40,191 bases of DNA, taken from positions 1 to 40,191 of the forward strand of contig JAKVKC010000022.1 of NCBI GenBank assembly GCA_022486705.1, given 5' to 3'. The position numbers and the translations under genes are program-made. Numbering within the stretch: position 1 is the first letter of the stretch; each line of letters starts with the position of its first letter. Below are positions 1 through 9,549 of the stretch, piece after piece. The DNA is from Solobacterium sp. GTDB lineage: Bacteria > Bacillota_I > Bacilli_A > Erysipelotrichales > Erysipelotrichaceae. The notes under the pieces were generated by a model. The model searched no databases. It was given only the letters and a program-made list of their open reading frames with translations, and was not told the DNA's origin.

Positions 1-728
1 ATGGACCCATCCAAGGCTGCTGCTTTTTCAGTGAATTCTTTTAAGAAATCAGATCCCATGTATTCTTTCGGATAGCAGGCCGCAAAACGATCGGCATCCA
101 TATGGCACAGAATGCCTTCTGCCTGCTGAAAGCCAGCTTGGCATACCCGCGCAATATAGCGCAGGACATCATCGCCTTTTTCTGTTCCGTAAAGATCATT
201 GATGACCTTGAAGTTGTCAATATCAAAACATCCCATGACATAGGAGCCGGGTTCTTTCTTCTGAATCATCGCCGATGTCTTCTCTATGAAAGCATTTCTA
301 TTATAGAGGCCTGTCAGACGATCTCTCTGATATTCATTGATGGCAGCTGAAGTCTCTGACATATGGATCATATTCCGCACTCTCTGCAGAATGATCGTTG
401 GAATGTAAGGCTTGGTGATATAGTCATTGGCTCCTAAGCGAAGAGCTTTGATTTCACTTTCATTATCAGAAGCAGCCGTTGTTACAATGATCGGGATATA
501 TGCCATTTTATGATCTGCCCGCATTTCAGAGATCACATCAAAGCCATCTTTGACCGGCATAAAGAGATCTAAAAGAACAGCCGCAATCTCTTCCTTGCTT
601 TTCTGCAGAATGGTCAGAGCTTCTTCACCGTTCTCTGCTTCAATCACGCGGTATTCTTTTTTTAGAATCTCTTTCAGGATCAAAAGATTTGTCCTGACAT
701 CATCGACAATCAGCAGTGTTCTGCGCAT
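1..728 (-). CDS. REC-GGDEF response regulator, C-terminus cut by window edge
   Basis: Reading leftward from an ATG at 726-728 behind a GGGGGTG ribosome-binding site, 242 codons are open to the window edge. Residues 1-115 form a receiver domain: acidic pair D9/D10, phospho-acceptor D54 in LLDLFMP, and K106 in TKPY. Residues about 137 onward form a GGDEF domain, with LTGLYNRNAF and the metal/nucleotide motif DIDNFKVIND. The signature loop that should read GGDEF is DADRF (211-215), so both catalytic-loop glycines are missing and the acidic pair is altered. The family couples phosphorylation to cyclic-di-GMP synthesis; with this loop, synthesis is doubtful and a regulatory or degenerate role is more likely. 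A downstream EAL or other output domain could lie beyond the edge. No partner histidine kinase is visible. Confidence 0.85.
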   Translation of the reverse strand, partial: MRRTLLIVDDVRTNLLILKEILKKEYRVIEAENGEEALTILQKSKEEIAAVLLDLFMPVKDGFDVISEMRADHKMAYIPIIVTTAASDNESEIKALRLGANDYITKPYIPTIILQRVRNMIHMSETSAAINEYQRDRLTGLYNRNAFIEKTSAMIQKKEPGSYVMGCFDIDNFKVINDLYGTEKGDDVLRYIARVCQAGFQQAEGILCHMDADRFAACYPKEYMGSDFLKEFTEKAAALDGS

Positions 729-878
729 GGAATTCACCCCCAGGAGAGCCGATATTTCTTCTCAAATGAAACTACTTTCAGTTTAATATGAAGACCGACT
801 GAATGCAATAAAGTCCTTAAAATCGGCAGTTGAAGCATTTTAAAACATATCGAAAAAAACATGCATTCTATGTCCCTG

Positions 879-927
879 AGAATGAGCAAAATAGTTATAA
901 TATAACTATTACTAAATTGCTCATTCT
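879..927. promoter_or_regulatory. Nested palindrome with an embedded -10-like hexamer upstream of the adhesin
   Basis: Two perfect inverted repeats are nested. The outer arms are AGAATGAGCAA (879-889) and TTGCTCATTCT (917-927). The inner arms are AATAGTTAT (890-898) and ATAACTATT (902-910), directly adjoining the outer left arm. A TATAAT hexamer (896-901) sits at the centre. It lies 37 bases upstream of the adhesin start and in the divergent intergenic region with the REC-GGDEF gene. It is probably an operator/promoter or a 5'-leader hairpin; no clear -35 box is seen. The remainder of the 729-963 gap shows nothing else recognisable. Confidence 0.6.
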
Positions 928-963
928 TTATTGCGGCATGTATCAGAAAAGGGGATAGAAATT

Positions 964-3900
964 ATGAATTTATTTGATCATCATTGTCTGCGGGCCGGTG
1001 CCCGTAAAATAGCTGTATCTGCTACAGCCTGCCTGATGGCTTTCAGCAGCAGTATACAGATTGTTTCACAGGTCCATGCGGAAGATGCTTCCTATACTTA
1101 CACGATCAATGAAAAGACGGCGAATATCACCGGTGACTGTACCTATACAGTAGACGCTGACGGCACCTACTATATAGGCACAGACACAGCAGATACGCAT
1201 GCATATACTAAGAACACATCGATTGCCTTAAATGGAGATACTTCTTTTACGTTTGTTACGAAGGCTTCTTCGATCAATGCATCTCTGTCTTCCAATGCGT
1301 CTGATACCGTGATGCCTTCTTCTAAGAAAGCACTTCTGAACAGTGCTTCAAAGTCTGCTCTCTTTGTGATCCAGCAGCCAAAGACATCTTCTTTCAAAGT
1401 GACTTGGGATGATCAGAATAACAGTCAGAGCCAGCGCCCAGATGCTTCGGCATATCAGAAGACACTGAGCATGCAGTATTCAATTGACAGCGGATCGACT
1501 TGGAAGGCGTTGGATGATAAAGCTGTATCTGCCCTTGGCTATACCGCGGTTCCTGCTATTGCCTCTGTTTCCGGCACAGATACTTCGACTTGGACATATA
1601 CGCTCACAGAAGGACTGAACAGTCTGGATGAAAATGGAAACAAAGTAACATATCAGCTGGCACAGAGCAGTGCTCCGGAAGGATATACAGCTTCTTATGA
1701 TGCTGACCGTCAGTTGGTCAATACCATTAAGGAAACAGCATCGCAGATCTCTCTGCTGTCCTTGGGACAGGATGATTCAGATGTTACAAATAATACAGAA
1801 CAGCTGAAACTGACGATTAATAAGCTGGTCGTTGTCAACAAACTGAATGAAAGCATAGCCATTGATCTGACGAGCGGAACAGGAGACCTCAGCAAGATTT
1901 CTTATGCTTCGATCGATCACATTATTGCCAGTTTAGGTTTCAATATTCTGGATGATACCGCGTCCCGCAGCATTAAAGCAGGCGATGTTTTTACCTGCAC
2001 CGTTCCGGATGGCTTTGTGATTGCGGATGTCGCAGATCCGGTCACGATCACAACTGCAGATGGGACCGCTATTGCTAACTACACTGTTTCTAAAGGTGTC
2101 ATTACTGTTGCATTCCTTCAGGCTGTTGATATCAGCAGCGGAAATACAAAGATCGGCGGGGATATCGTCTGTGACTTTACTCTGGATGGCACAAAATTAA
2201 ATGCCGACGAAGGAAAAACGATTGATTGGCAGCTGCAGAAGGACGGTACAACGTATCATTTCAATCTGCCTCCTAAGAGCAGTACCATGACAGGCGTCAG
2301 TAAAACAGGTAAATATAATAAAGAAGACAATACAATTGTTTGGACAATCACGGTAGGTACAGACACTGCTTCGAAAGGCCTGCCGCTTGCCGGCATTACA
2401 GTCAATGATACATATGATAAGACTGCATTGAGCATTCTATCAGTGACAGGTGCCAATGGAGAAGCATTAACTCCTGTTTCAACAGATACAGGATTCTCCT
2501 GTACATTCCCTGCCGACTCATCTGCCGCTGCTCCATACCAGATCACAGTGAAGACACAGGTTGCGCCGGAAGAACTGACGAAGGCAAATTCTGCCGATCA
2601 GAGCATTGAAAATGAAGCATCCTTAAAACCAGAGACTGTCGGCGATATCACAGTTCCTGCAGATCAGAAAGGATCTGATACAGTAACGATTCCTTCTTTC
2701 CATATTGAAAAGAACGGATCGCAGGTAGACAGTTCCATTATGGAGTGGACGCTTCTTATAAACAAAGACGGTGCCGGATGTGCAACAAATGTAGCAGTCT
2801 ATGATCAATTGGATACACGTTCCGCATATCAAACAGATTCTCTGACGATCAACGGAACCAAAGTTAAAGTCTATACAAGTGAACCAACAGATGAACAGAA
2901 AAAAGAAACATGTGGATTCCTGGATGCTAAGAATCTTTTGACGATCTACTTTGCCGGAACCGTAAGCAGCGCACAGACAATTGTATTTGATACAGCACTG
3001 ACATTTAATGATGCTCAAAAAGATGAGGACGTTACTTTTCCTAACAGTGCTTGGATCTCTTATGACTGGCCGACAGGAAAAGGTCCTCTTCCAAGTGAAT
3101 ATCCTAAGTTATCGGTTGAACCTTCATTCAATGTTGCGGATATAGATAAAGAAGTATCTAGTGTTGATAAAGCATCAGGCATGATCAATTGGTCGATTGC
3201 TTCTTCAGTCCGTACAGATAACTACAGTGATTGGAAAATAACAGATGTCATTGAGACTGATCAAAGTCTTATTGATGGATCTATCATTGTTAAAAATAAG
3301 GGCGAAAAAATAAATGCCAATGATGACTTCTCTTATACCTATTCAGAATCAGATCATGAAATGACATTCACATTCAACAGTCAGAATCATACATATTCAC
3401 CAAATGATATTACAATCACGTATTCTACAAAGGCAATAGATTACGTCACAGGAACAGAGAATTTTACAGCACATACATACAATGACACTGCTGATATTTC
3501 TGTCCACAGCAATCTTGCAGAAAAAACTTATTTTATAAACAAGGATTCTGCTTCTGTTACATTCGAAAACGACTTTTTAAAGAAGACAGGTGACTATACA
3601 GTTATCGATAACGCTGATGGAACTGCGCAAGGCTACCTGCATTATCAGATTGCTGTCAACGCTAGCCATCTGGCCGCTACAAACCTGAATGTCAGCGAAA
3701 ATCTTAATACTGATCTGACGATGCAGGCAATCAGCAAAAAGGATGCTTCGAAGACTACTTCTATTACATTTAACAATTCTGACAGTGGATTTGTTGTAGA
3801 TAGAGACAAAACCAAGATTACAAAGATTGATGCTAATAATCAAAGTACAGATGTTACTTCTTCATATTCAGACAATACATCTAACTTTGCAGATTCAGGT

Positions 3901-6900
3901 ATTCTGTCATTATCAAACTCTGCACAAACAACAGATTCCTATGTGGTTGATTATTATCTAAAACTGAATGGTAAGACAAGAGATCTATTGCCAGTAAGCT
4001 ATCCAGATGGATACATCATTGTGCAATCGAATAAAGCACATGCGCAAGCAGATGAATATAATAGCGGGAATGCTATCGATGTTTCTTACAGTACAGACAG
4101 TAATAACCCTTCTTTTAAAAATCAAATGATTGCAAAAACAGGTGATACATCAAACGTTACTGCAGATAATCCAGATATTTCATATCGTGCTGTGATTAAT
4201 CCAAACGCCAGTACATTGAGCAGTGTATCAGTATCAGATACACTTGACGATTGTTTATCTTTCAACCAAAAATCAGTCAAACTATATTATGCTAAACATA
4301 ATGCGGATGGATCAGTATCGGATACAGTTGGGATGGCACTCGAAACAGGCTGGTCAGCATCTTTTGCAAATCACAGTATGACCATCAGTTTGCCTGATGG
4401 TACAAGATCCTATGTTCTATGCTATACCGCAAGAGTTGTAAGCAAACCAACTGATGTGTCAAAGATAACTAATAATATTAAATTCTCAGAACCTGAAAAG
4501 TTTTCCTCTTCAGATAATTGCAGTATTTCTGTAAATTCTTCCGCATGGGCATGGATGTCGAAATCTGCTACATTAAAATTAATAAAGAAAGATTCACTTG
4601 GCAGCACTCCATTAAAAGGAGCGGTCTATGAATTATACGGCGATGCTGAATGCACTGATTTAATCGGCATGGCAACAACTGATGCAAATGGATCTGCTTC
4701 CTTTTATGGACTGAAATATTCAGCAGATGGCACTTCTTATTGGTATAAGGAAAAAAATGCTCCAGATGGATATGTTCTTGATGATAATGCATATGAGATC
4801 AAGACAACTGCAGCAGGCGTCAAGAATGTGAATGCTGCGGATGAAAGAAAGAAAGACAGTACAGCAGTAATAATTACTAAGGTGTTTAGCACATTGAACA
4901 GCCAATCAATCAATCATTCTCAATCCTCTTTTGAACTTTATTTATGTCCGCTAGGATTTGCTGATGCATCAAGAATCAAAATCAATGTTACTGGTTCAGA
5001 AGGAACTTATGCTTATTCTTCTTCCACAGAAGGAACAGTAACTTCCTTAGTGAATAAACAAGATGATGGGACAATCAGTATCACAGGCCTTCCTTGGGGC
5101 CAATATGCTATAAAAGAAACTGCGCCGCAAGATGGATATGCGGCATATACTGGCGAGAAATATTTCGAGATAGATTTTGATTCTGCCAAAGGATTGTATG
5201 TTTTGAACTATCAACCTACGAATACTGCAAATGATATTGGCACAGATGCAAAAATAACAAATAATCCAACAAATATCAGTATCAGCAAGACATGTGATGC
5301 TGGAAAAGATCTTCGCGGTGCTAAATTAACTGTTTATCAAGCAGATACAGATGGTAGCAAGCTCTCGCAGCCAGCGCATAATCCTTTCAGCGGCTCTGAC
5401 TATTACACAATCATTTCAGGCGATAGTGCTGTAACTTCTGCTTCACTGGATCTTTCTGGTATACCTGCAGGAACATATTATCTCTCCGAAGATACGGCAC
5501 CTACTGATACAGTTTTGGGCAAGTTTCGGGATGTTAAATTTACGGTTGATATCTATGGTGCTGTAACGATCAATTCCGGTACGGCATCAGCAGATAACAG
5601 CAAGGATACCAAAACAATCAGTGTCGCCGATGATACACTTTCTGTTACTGTGAAGAAGCTGGATCAGTTTGGAAATGGTGTCGCTGATGCCACATTGCAA
5701 TTGCAGATCAGATCAGGCAGTGAAGGAAGCTATACATGGACTGATGTAGATGGACAATCCTGGACGACAGCCAGCAAGGATGATGCTAAAGCAGGTCATA
5801 CATTCACAGGCATGACCAGAGGCTCTGTATATCGCATCATTGAAACCACTGTCCCAAATGGCTATCGCACCGCCAATCATCTATCGGAGCAGTCCATTGA
5901 ATTTACGATGAATGAGTATGGCAATGCTGAGAATGTACAGCTGAATAACGGTGATAATAAAAAAGATTCAGGGAAAAACTTTTTGAACAGTGTGTCTGGA
6001 AATTCATTCACGATGCGCAATGAACTGATCGTCGGACAGGCAGAGCTTATAAAATATGACAGCACTGTTCCAGGCAAGACGTTAAAAGGTGCTGGCTTTG
6101 ACCTTTATAAGCAAGTCAGTGGTGAAACTTATACAAAGATCAATGACTCTGTTATTTACTCTGATGCCCAAGGATATGTATCAACAATCGGATCAACCAA
6201 TATTACAAACACAGATACTGGGATGCCATTGAGCAATGGTCTGACAATCGGTACATATTATTTTAAAGAATGTGATACACCTAAGGATTTCGTGACAAGT
6301 ACTCAAGAGACAATCCATTTTGAAGTGAACGAAGGCAATTCATATACGTGGCCGGATTTTCAAGGAGTGATTGTTCCTGCTGAAGGAGAGAAAAATATTT
6401 TAAATACACCATTGAACGCTGCTGTTACGTTAACAAAGCGTGACACAGATGACACCGCAAAGGCAGTAAATGGCGCTGTTTATGAACTGATTGATTCTTC
6501 TAATAAATTGATTGATACACAGACGACATCGCCAAGCAATACTGTATTCGAAAAGTATGATTCAAATGAAAATCTGCATGTGAAGAATAATAATGCAGAT
6601 GGACAGCTGTACTTCGTTAATGTTCCGGCAGGAACATATACCGTAAAGGAAAAGACACCTGCACCTGGATATACCTTGGATACGAATGAATACAGTGTTA
6701 CGGTTTCACAGGATGCAGCAGATAAGGTCTATACCATAGAGGCAGAAACGAACGGCGGCATTGTATATGACCGTCAGAACTCATTGACGATCAGCAAACA
6801 CGATGCGGATGGAAAGTCATTGGCCGGTGCACAGTTCAAACTGGAAGGTACCTTTGCGGCTGGTACAGATCCTGTCACATGGACGTCCGATGGTACATCG

Positions 6901-9501
6901 AAACAATTGAAGGGACAGCTGATTGCTGGAAATATATATCATCTGAGTGAGACAGCAGCCCCAGAAGGATATACAAAGTGGACAGGTGGCCTTTATCTGA
7001 AGATCACTAATGAAGGACAATTGCAGAAATGCGATACGGAAAATGGCACATATACAGATGTGACAGACAATGCCATTGTGATTGCGGATGCACCATCTTC
7101 TATTACATTGAATAAGATAGATAAGGATGGCAACGCATTGGCTGGCAGCAGCTTTGCGATTGCAGGGACCTTCGCTGGCAATACGGAAGATTCAGAAAAA
7201 GTTCTTGTCAATGGAGAAACAAGCGGATCATTGAGCAGTCAGCTGATCATTGGCAATACGTATGTGATCAAAGAAACGTCCGCGCCAGAAGGCTATGCAA
7301 AGATCAAAGACTTCTCGGTCAAAGTGAATGAGGATGGTACGCTCACTGCGGCTGGTACACTTCCGGTCGGTGTGACATTGAACCAGAATACAGTAACTGT
7401 TGCGGATCATAAAACAGACGTTACAGTAAAGAAACAGGACGCTGCAGGAAATGCATTGATTGGAAGTACGATAAAGATCACAGGTGTATTCTCTGACAGC
7501 AATGATCAGTCTTCGGTCAAGACAGTCCTGGATGGTACACAGGATACAGGAGCACTGCTTGGCAAACTGATTGAGGGAAATGATTATACGCTTGAAGAAA
7601 CAGCGGCTCCAATTGGATATGAAAGCATTCACTCCTTTATGTTCCACGTCAATGATGACGGAAGCTTAGCCTTTAAGGGAGACCATGATCAGAATATATC
7701 TTTGGACAATGAGACCCTGATCATTAAAGATGCAGAGACAAGGATCAGTTTCATCAAATATGATGAAGATGGAAATGAATTAGTCGGATCGACCTTTGCA
7801 TTGACAGGAAAAATGAGCGATGATCCGGAACATGATGCAGCGATAGAACTGCTCAATGGCACAGCATCTGAGGAAACACTGAGCAGAAAACTTATTATTG
7901 GAAATACATATACACTGCAGGAGAAATCTGCCCCGAAGGGATATACATTGCTTAAAGATCCGATCACCTTCAGCGTCAATGCAGATGGGACTGTTGAACT
8001 TGCCGATGGCACTTCTTCCGCTGTCAGTCTGACCGGAGAAGAAAAGGGGATCATGATCAAAGATACGATGATCAGCGTCCAGCTGAGAAAGGTATCCAAA
8101 GACACAAAGGATGCTGTACAGGGTGCAGACTTTAAGATCACAGGGAAATTCGTCAATGGCAAGACAGAATTGACAGGTACACCGGAAGAGCTCAGTGAGC
8201 TGATGAAGGGCAATCTGTATGCCAGTGATATCAGTGCAGATGAAAGTACATGGTCAGTATATTCTGCTGCAGAGACAAAGAGACCGGATGGCTATCTGAT
8301 TGAAGAAAACCCCGTCGAGTTCCTTGTCGATGACCAGTCGAAGATCCATGTTGTTGCAGATGAATCAAAGTGCTCTTCGATTGAAGATGGTGTGACTTTA
8401 GACTTTGCGGATGATGCCACAAAGGTATCTGTGCTGAAGACAGATACCAATGGCAAAGCACTTGCGGGTGCACAGTTCAAGATTGAAGGAACATTCGCGG
8501 ATGGATCTAAGGTACAGAACTTTGCATCGGAAACAGAGGCAAGTACCTTCAAAGCATTGTTCATTGCAGGAAATACATATACGATCAGTGAAGTGAAAGC
8601 ACCGGATGGCTATGTCAAGATGCAGGATACGATCAGCTTTACAGTAGGAGAGGATGGTCTGCTGAAATTGGCAGACGGCACATCTTCTGCGGTGACACTG
8701 AGTGAAGATCAGAAAGAGATCAAGATTGCAGATGATGCCACAAAGGTATCTGTGCTGAAGACAGATGTGAATGGCAAAGCACTTGCGGGTGCACAGTTCA
8801 AGATTGAAGGAATGTTCGCGGATGGTTCCAAGGTACAGAACTTTACGTCGGAAACAGAGGCAAGTACCTTCAAAGCATTGTTCATTGCAGGAAATACATA
8901 TACGATCAGTGAAGTGAAAGCACCGGATGGCTATGTCAAGATGAAGGATGCTGTCAGCTTTACAGTAGGAGAGGATGGCCTGCTGAAATTGGCAGATGGA
9001 ACATCTTCTGCAGTGACACTGAGTGAAGATCAGAAAGAGATCAAGATTGCAGATGATGCCACAAAGGTATCTGTGCTGAAGACAGATACCAATGGCAAAG
9101 CACTTGCGGGTGCACAGTTCAATATTGAAGGAATGTTCGCGGATGGTTCCAAGGTGCAGAACTTTGCATCGGAAACAGAGGCAAGTACCTTCAAAGCATT
9201 GTTCATTGCAGGAAATACATATACGATCAGTGAAGTGAAGGCACCGGATGGCTATGATGCCATCAGGGGATCGATCAGCTTCAGGATCGATGAAACAGGA
9301 AAGATCATCCTGAACAGCAGCACAAAGCTTGCGGAAGTGAGCGAGGATGGTACTGTGCTGAAGATTGCCAATACGGAAACGATCGTTCCGGTGGATACAG
9401 GGGATAAGACAAATACGATCCTGTATTTCGGTATTATGATCGGTGCAGCTGCCATTGCAATTGCCTTGATCATCTTTCGGAAAAAGAAAGAAAAGCATTA
9501 A
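964..9501 (+). CDS. Giant Cna_B/SpaA-repeat cell-surface adhesin
   Basis: This is a secreted surface protein of about 2,845 residues. The ATG at 964 is preferred over an in-frame TTG at 931 because AAAGGGG (949-955) stands correctly before it and a signal peptide follows (basic start, hydrophobic core, cleavage near VHA-ED at about residue 40). Residues about 300-1200 hold at least five adhesin-type beta-sandwich modules recognisable by recurring 'W-x-I ... D-T/D-x-L' patterns. From about residue 1200, roughly 14 Cna_B/SpaA-like modules follow, each starting near L-x-K-x-D and ending in an E-box such as ETAAPEGY or EVKAPDGY; such Lys/Glu pairs normally form intramolecular isopeptide bonds. 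The last three are near-identical. The C-terminus has a sortase-like signal with VPVDTGD (2808-2814), a hydrophobic span and a KKK tail. No sortase gene is in the window. The stretch from about 3,100 to 4,900 is visibly more A/T-rich than the 3' third. The ligand is unknown. Confidence 0.9.
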   Translation: MNLFDHHCLRAGARKIAVSATACLMAFSSSIQIVSQVHAEDASYTYTINEKTANITGDCTYTVDADGTYYIGTDTADTHAYTKNTSIALNGDTSFTFVTKASSINASLSSNASDTVMPSSKKALLNSASKSALFVIQQPKTSSFKVTWDDQNNSQSQRPDASAYQKTLSMQYSIDSGSTWKALDDKAVSALGYTAVPAIASVSGTDTSTWTYTLTEGLNSLDENGNKVTYQLAQSSAPEGYTASYDADRQLVNTIKETASQISLLSLGQDDSDVTNNTEQLKLTINKLVVVNKLNESIAIDLTSGTGDLSKISYASIDHIIASLGFNILDDTASRSIKAGDVFTCTVPDGFVIADVADPVTITTADGTAIANYTVSKGVITVAFLQAVDISSGNTKIGGDIVCDFTLDGTKLNADEGKTIDWQLQKDGTTYHFNLPPKSSTMTGVSKTGKYNKEDNTIVWTITVGTDTASKGLPLAGITVNDTYDKTALSILSVTGANGEALTPVSTDTGFSCTFPADSSAAAPYQITVKTQVAPEELTKANSADQSIENEASLKPETVGDITVPADQKGSDTVTIPSFHIEKNGSQVDSSIMEWTLLINKDGAGCATNVAVYDQLDTRSAYQTDSLTINGTKVKVYTSEPTDEQKKETCGFLDAKNLLTIYFAGTVSSAQTIVFDTALTFNDAQKDEDVTFPNSAWISYDWPTGKGPLPSEYPKLSVEPSFNVADIDKEVSSVDKASGMINWSIASSVRTDNYSDWKITDVIETDQSLIDGSIIVKNKGEKINANDDFSYTYSESDHEMTFTFNSQNHTYSPNDITITYSTKAIDYVTGTENFTAHTYNDTADISVHSNLAEKTYFINKDSASVTFENDFLKKTGDYTVIDNADGTAQGYLHYQIAVNASHLAATNLNVSENLNTDLTMQAISKKDASKTTSITFNNSDSGFVVDRDKTKITKIDANNQSTDVTSSYSDNTSNFADSGILSLSNSAQTTDSYVVDYYLKLNGKTRDLLPVSYPDGYIIVQSNKAHAQADEYNSGNAIDVSYSTDSNNPSFKNQMIAKTGDTSNVTADNPDISYRAVINPNASTLSSVSVSDTLDDCLSFNQKSVKLYYAKHNADGSVSDTVGMALETGWSASFANHSMTISLPDGTRSYVLCYTARVVSKPTDVSKITNNIKFSEPEKFSSSDNCSISVNSSAWAWMSKSATLKLIKKDSLGSTPLKGAVYELYGDAECTDLIGMATTDANGSASFYGLKYSADGTSYWYKEKNAPDGYVLDDNAYEIKTTAAGVKNVNAADERKKDSTAVIITKVFSTLNSQSINHSQSSFELYLCPLGFADASRIKINVTGSEGTYAYSSSTEGTVTSLVNKQDDGTISITGLPWGQYAIKETAPQDGYAAYTGEKYFEIDFDSAKGLYVLNYQPTNTANDIGTDAKITNNPTNISISKTCDAGKDLRGAKLTVYQADTDGSKLSQPAHNPFSGSDYYTIISGDSAVTSASLDLSGIPAGTYYLSEDTAPTDTVLGKFRDVKFTVDIYGAVTINSGTASADNSKDTKTISVADDTLSVTVKKLDQFGNGVADATLQLQIRSGSEGSYTWTDVDGQSWTTASKDDAKAGHTFTGMTRGSVYRIIETTVPNGYRTANHLSEQSIEFTMNEYGNAENVQLNNGDNKKDSGKNFLNSVSGNSFTMRNELIVGQAELIKYDSTVPGKTLKGAGFDLYKQVSGETYTKINDSVIYSDAQGYVSTIGSTNITNTDTGMPLSNGLTIGTYYFKECDTPKDFVTSTQETIHFEVNEGNSYTWPDFQGVIVPAEGEKNILNTPLNAAVTLTKRDTDDTAKAVNGAVYELIDSSNKLIDTQTTSPSNTVFEKYDSNENLHVKNNNADGQLYFVNVPAGTYTVKEKTPAPGYTLDTNEYSVTVSQDAADKVYTIEAETNGGIVYDRQNSLTISKHDADGKSLAGAQFKLEGTFAAGTDPVTWTSDGTSKQLKGQLIAGNIYHLSETAAPEGYTKWTGGLYLKITNEGQLQKCDTENGTYTDVTDNAIVIADAPSSITLNKIDKDGNALAGSSFAIAGTFAGNTEDSEKVLVNGETSGSLSSQLIIGNTYVIKETSAPEGYAKIKDFSVKVNEDGTLTAAGTLPVGVTLNQNTVTVADHKTDVTVKKQDAAGNALIGSTIKITGVFSDSNDQSSVKTVLDGTQDTGALLGKLIEGNDYTLEETAAPIGYESIHSFMFHVNDDGSLAFKGDHDQNISLDNETLIIKDAETRISFIKYDEDGNELVGSTFALTGKMSDDPEHDAAIELLNGTASEETLSRKLIIGNTYTLQEKSAPKGYTLLKDPITFSVNADGTVELADGTSSAVSLTGEEKGIMIKDTMISVQLRKVSKDTKDAVQGADFKITGKFVNGKTELTGTPEELSELMKGNLYASDISADESTWSVYSAAETKRPDGYLIEENPVEFLVDDQSKIHVVADESKCSSIEDGVTLDFADDATKVSVLKTDTNGKALAGAQFKIEGTFADGSKVQNFASETEASTFKALFIAGNTYTISEVKAPDGYVKMQDTISFTVGEDGLLKLADGTSSAVTLSEDQKEIKIADDATKVSVLKTDVNGKALAGAQFKIEGMFADGSKVQNFTSETEASTFKALFIAGNTYTISEVKAPDGYVKMKDAVSFTVGEDGLLKLADGTSSAVTLSEDQKEIKIADDATKVSVLKTDTNGKALAGAQFNIEGMFADGSKVQNFASETEASTFKALFIAGNTYTISEVKAPDGYDAIRGSISFRIDETGKIILNSSTKLAEVSEDGTVLKIANTETIVPVDTGDKTNTILYFGIMIGAAAIAIALIIFRKKKEKH
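8410..9256 (+). repeat. 321-bp tandem repeats encoding Cna_B modules
   Basis: Near-identical units begin at 8410, 8731 and 9052, each starting GATGATGCCACAAAGG, giving an exact 321-bp (107-residue) period. Units 1 and 2 are full length. Unit 3 matches to about 9256 (up to the E-box EVKAPDGY) and then diverges into the terminal module. The near-identity at DNA level implies recent duplication or ongoing homogenisation. Confidence 0.9.
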
Positions 9502-9507
9502 AAATAG

Positions 9508-9540
9508 GGATGCCTGATTGAAATGATCAAGCATCCTTTT
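9508..9540. terminator. Rho-independent terminator between convergent genes
   Basis: GGATGCCTGAT (9508-9518) pairs with ATCAAGCATCC (9526-9536) with one mismatch. It is followed by TTTT on the plus strand and by a T-rich run on the minus strand, so it may serve both the adhesin and the prepilin-like gene. Confidence 0.75.
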
Positions 9541-9549
9541 AAGTGCACT

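Noticed and set aside
879-927. Palindrome as a transcription terminator
   Set aside because: It lies in a divergent spacer, so no gene ends towards it from either side within the window.
931-963. TTG at 931 as the adhesin start
   Set aside because: The AAAGGGG site lies after it and fits the ATG at 964, which begins a normal signal peptide.
8410-9256. Regular repeats as a CRISPR array
   Set aside because: Units are 321 bp, coding, contiguous and lack spacers; no cas genes are present.
8398-9534. 378-codon open frame on the minus strand inside the adhesin
   Set aside because: It is the mirror of the 321-bp tandem repeats, Cys/His-rich and repetitive without its own family features or start signal.
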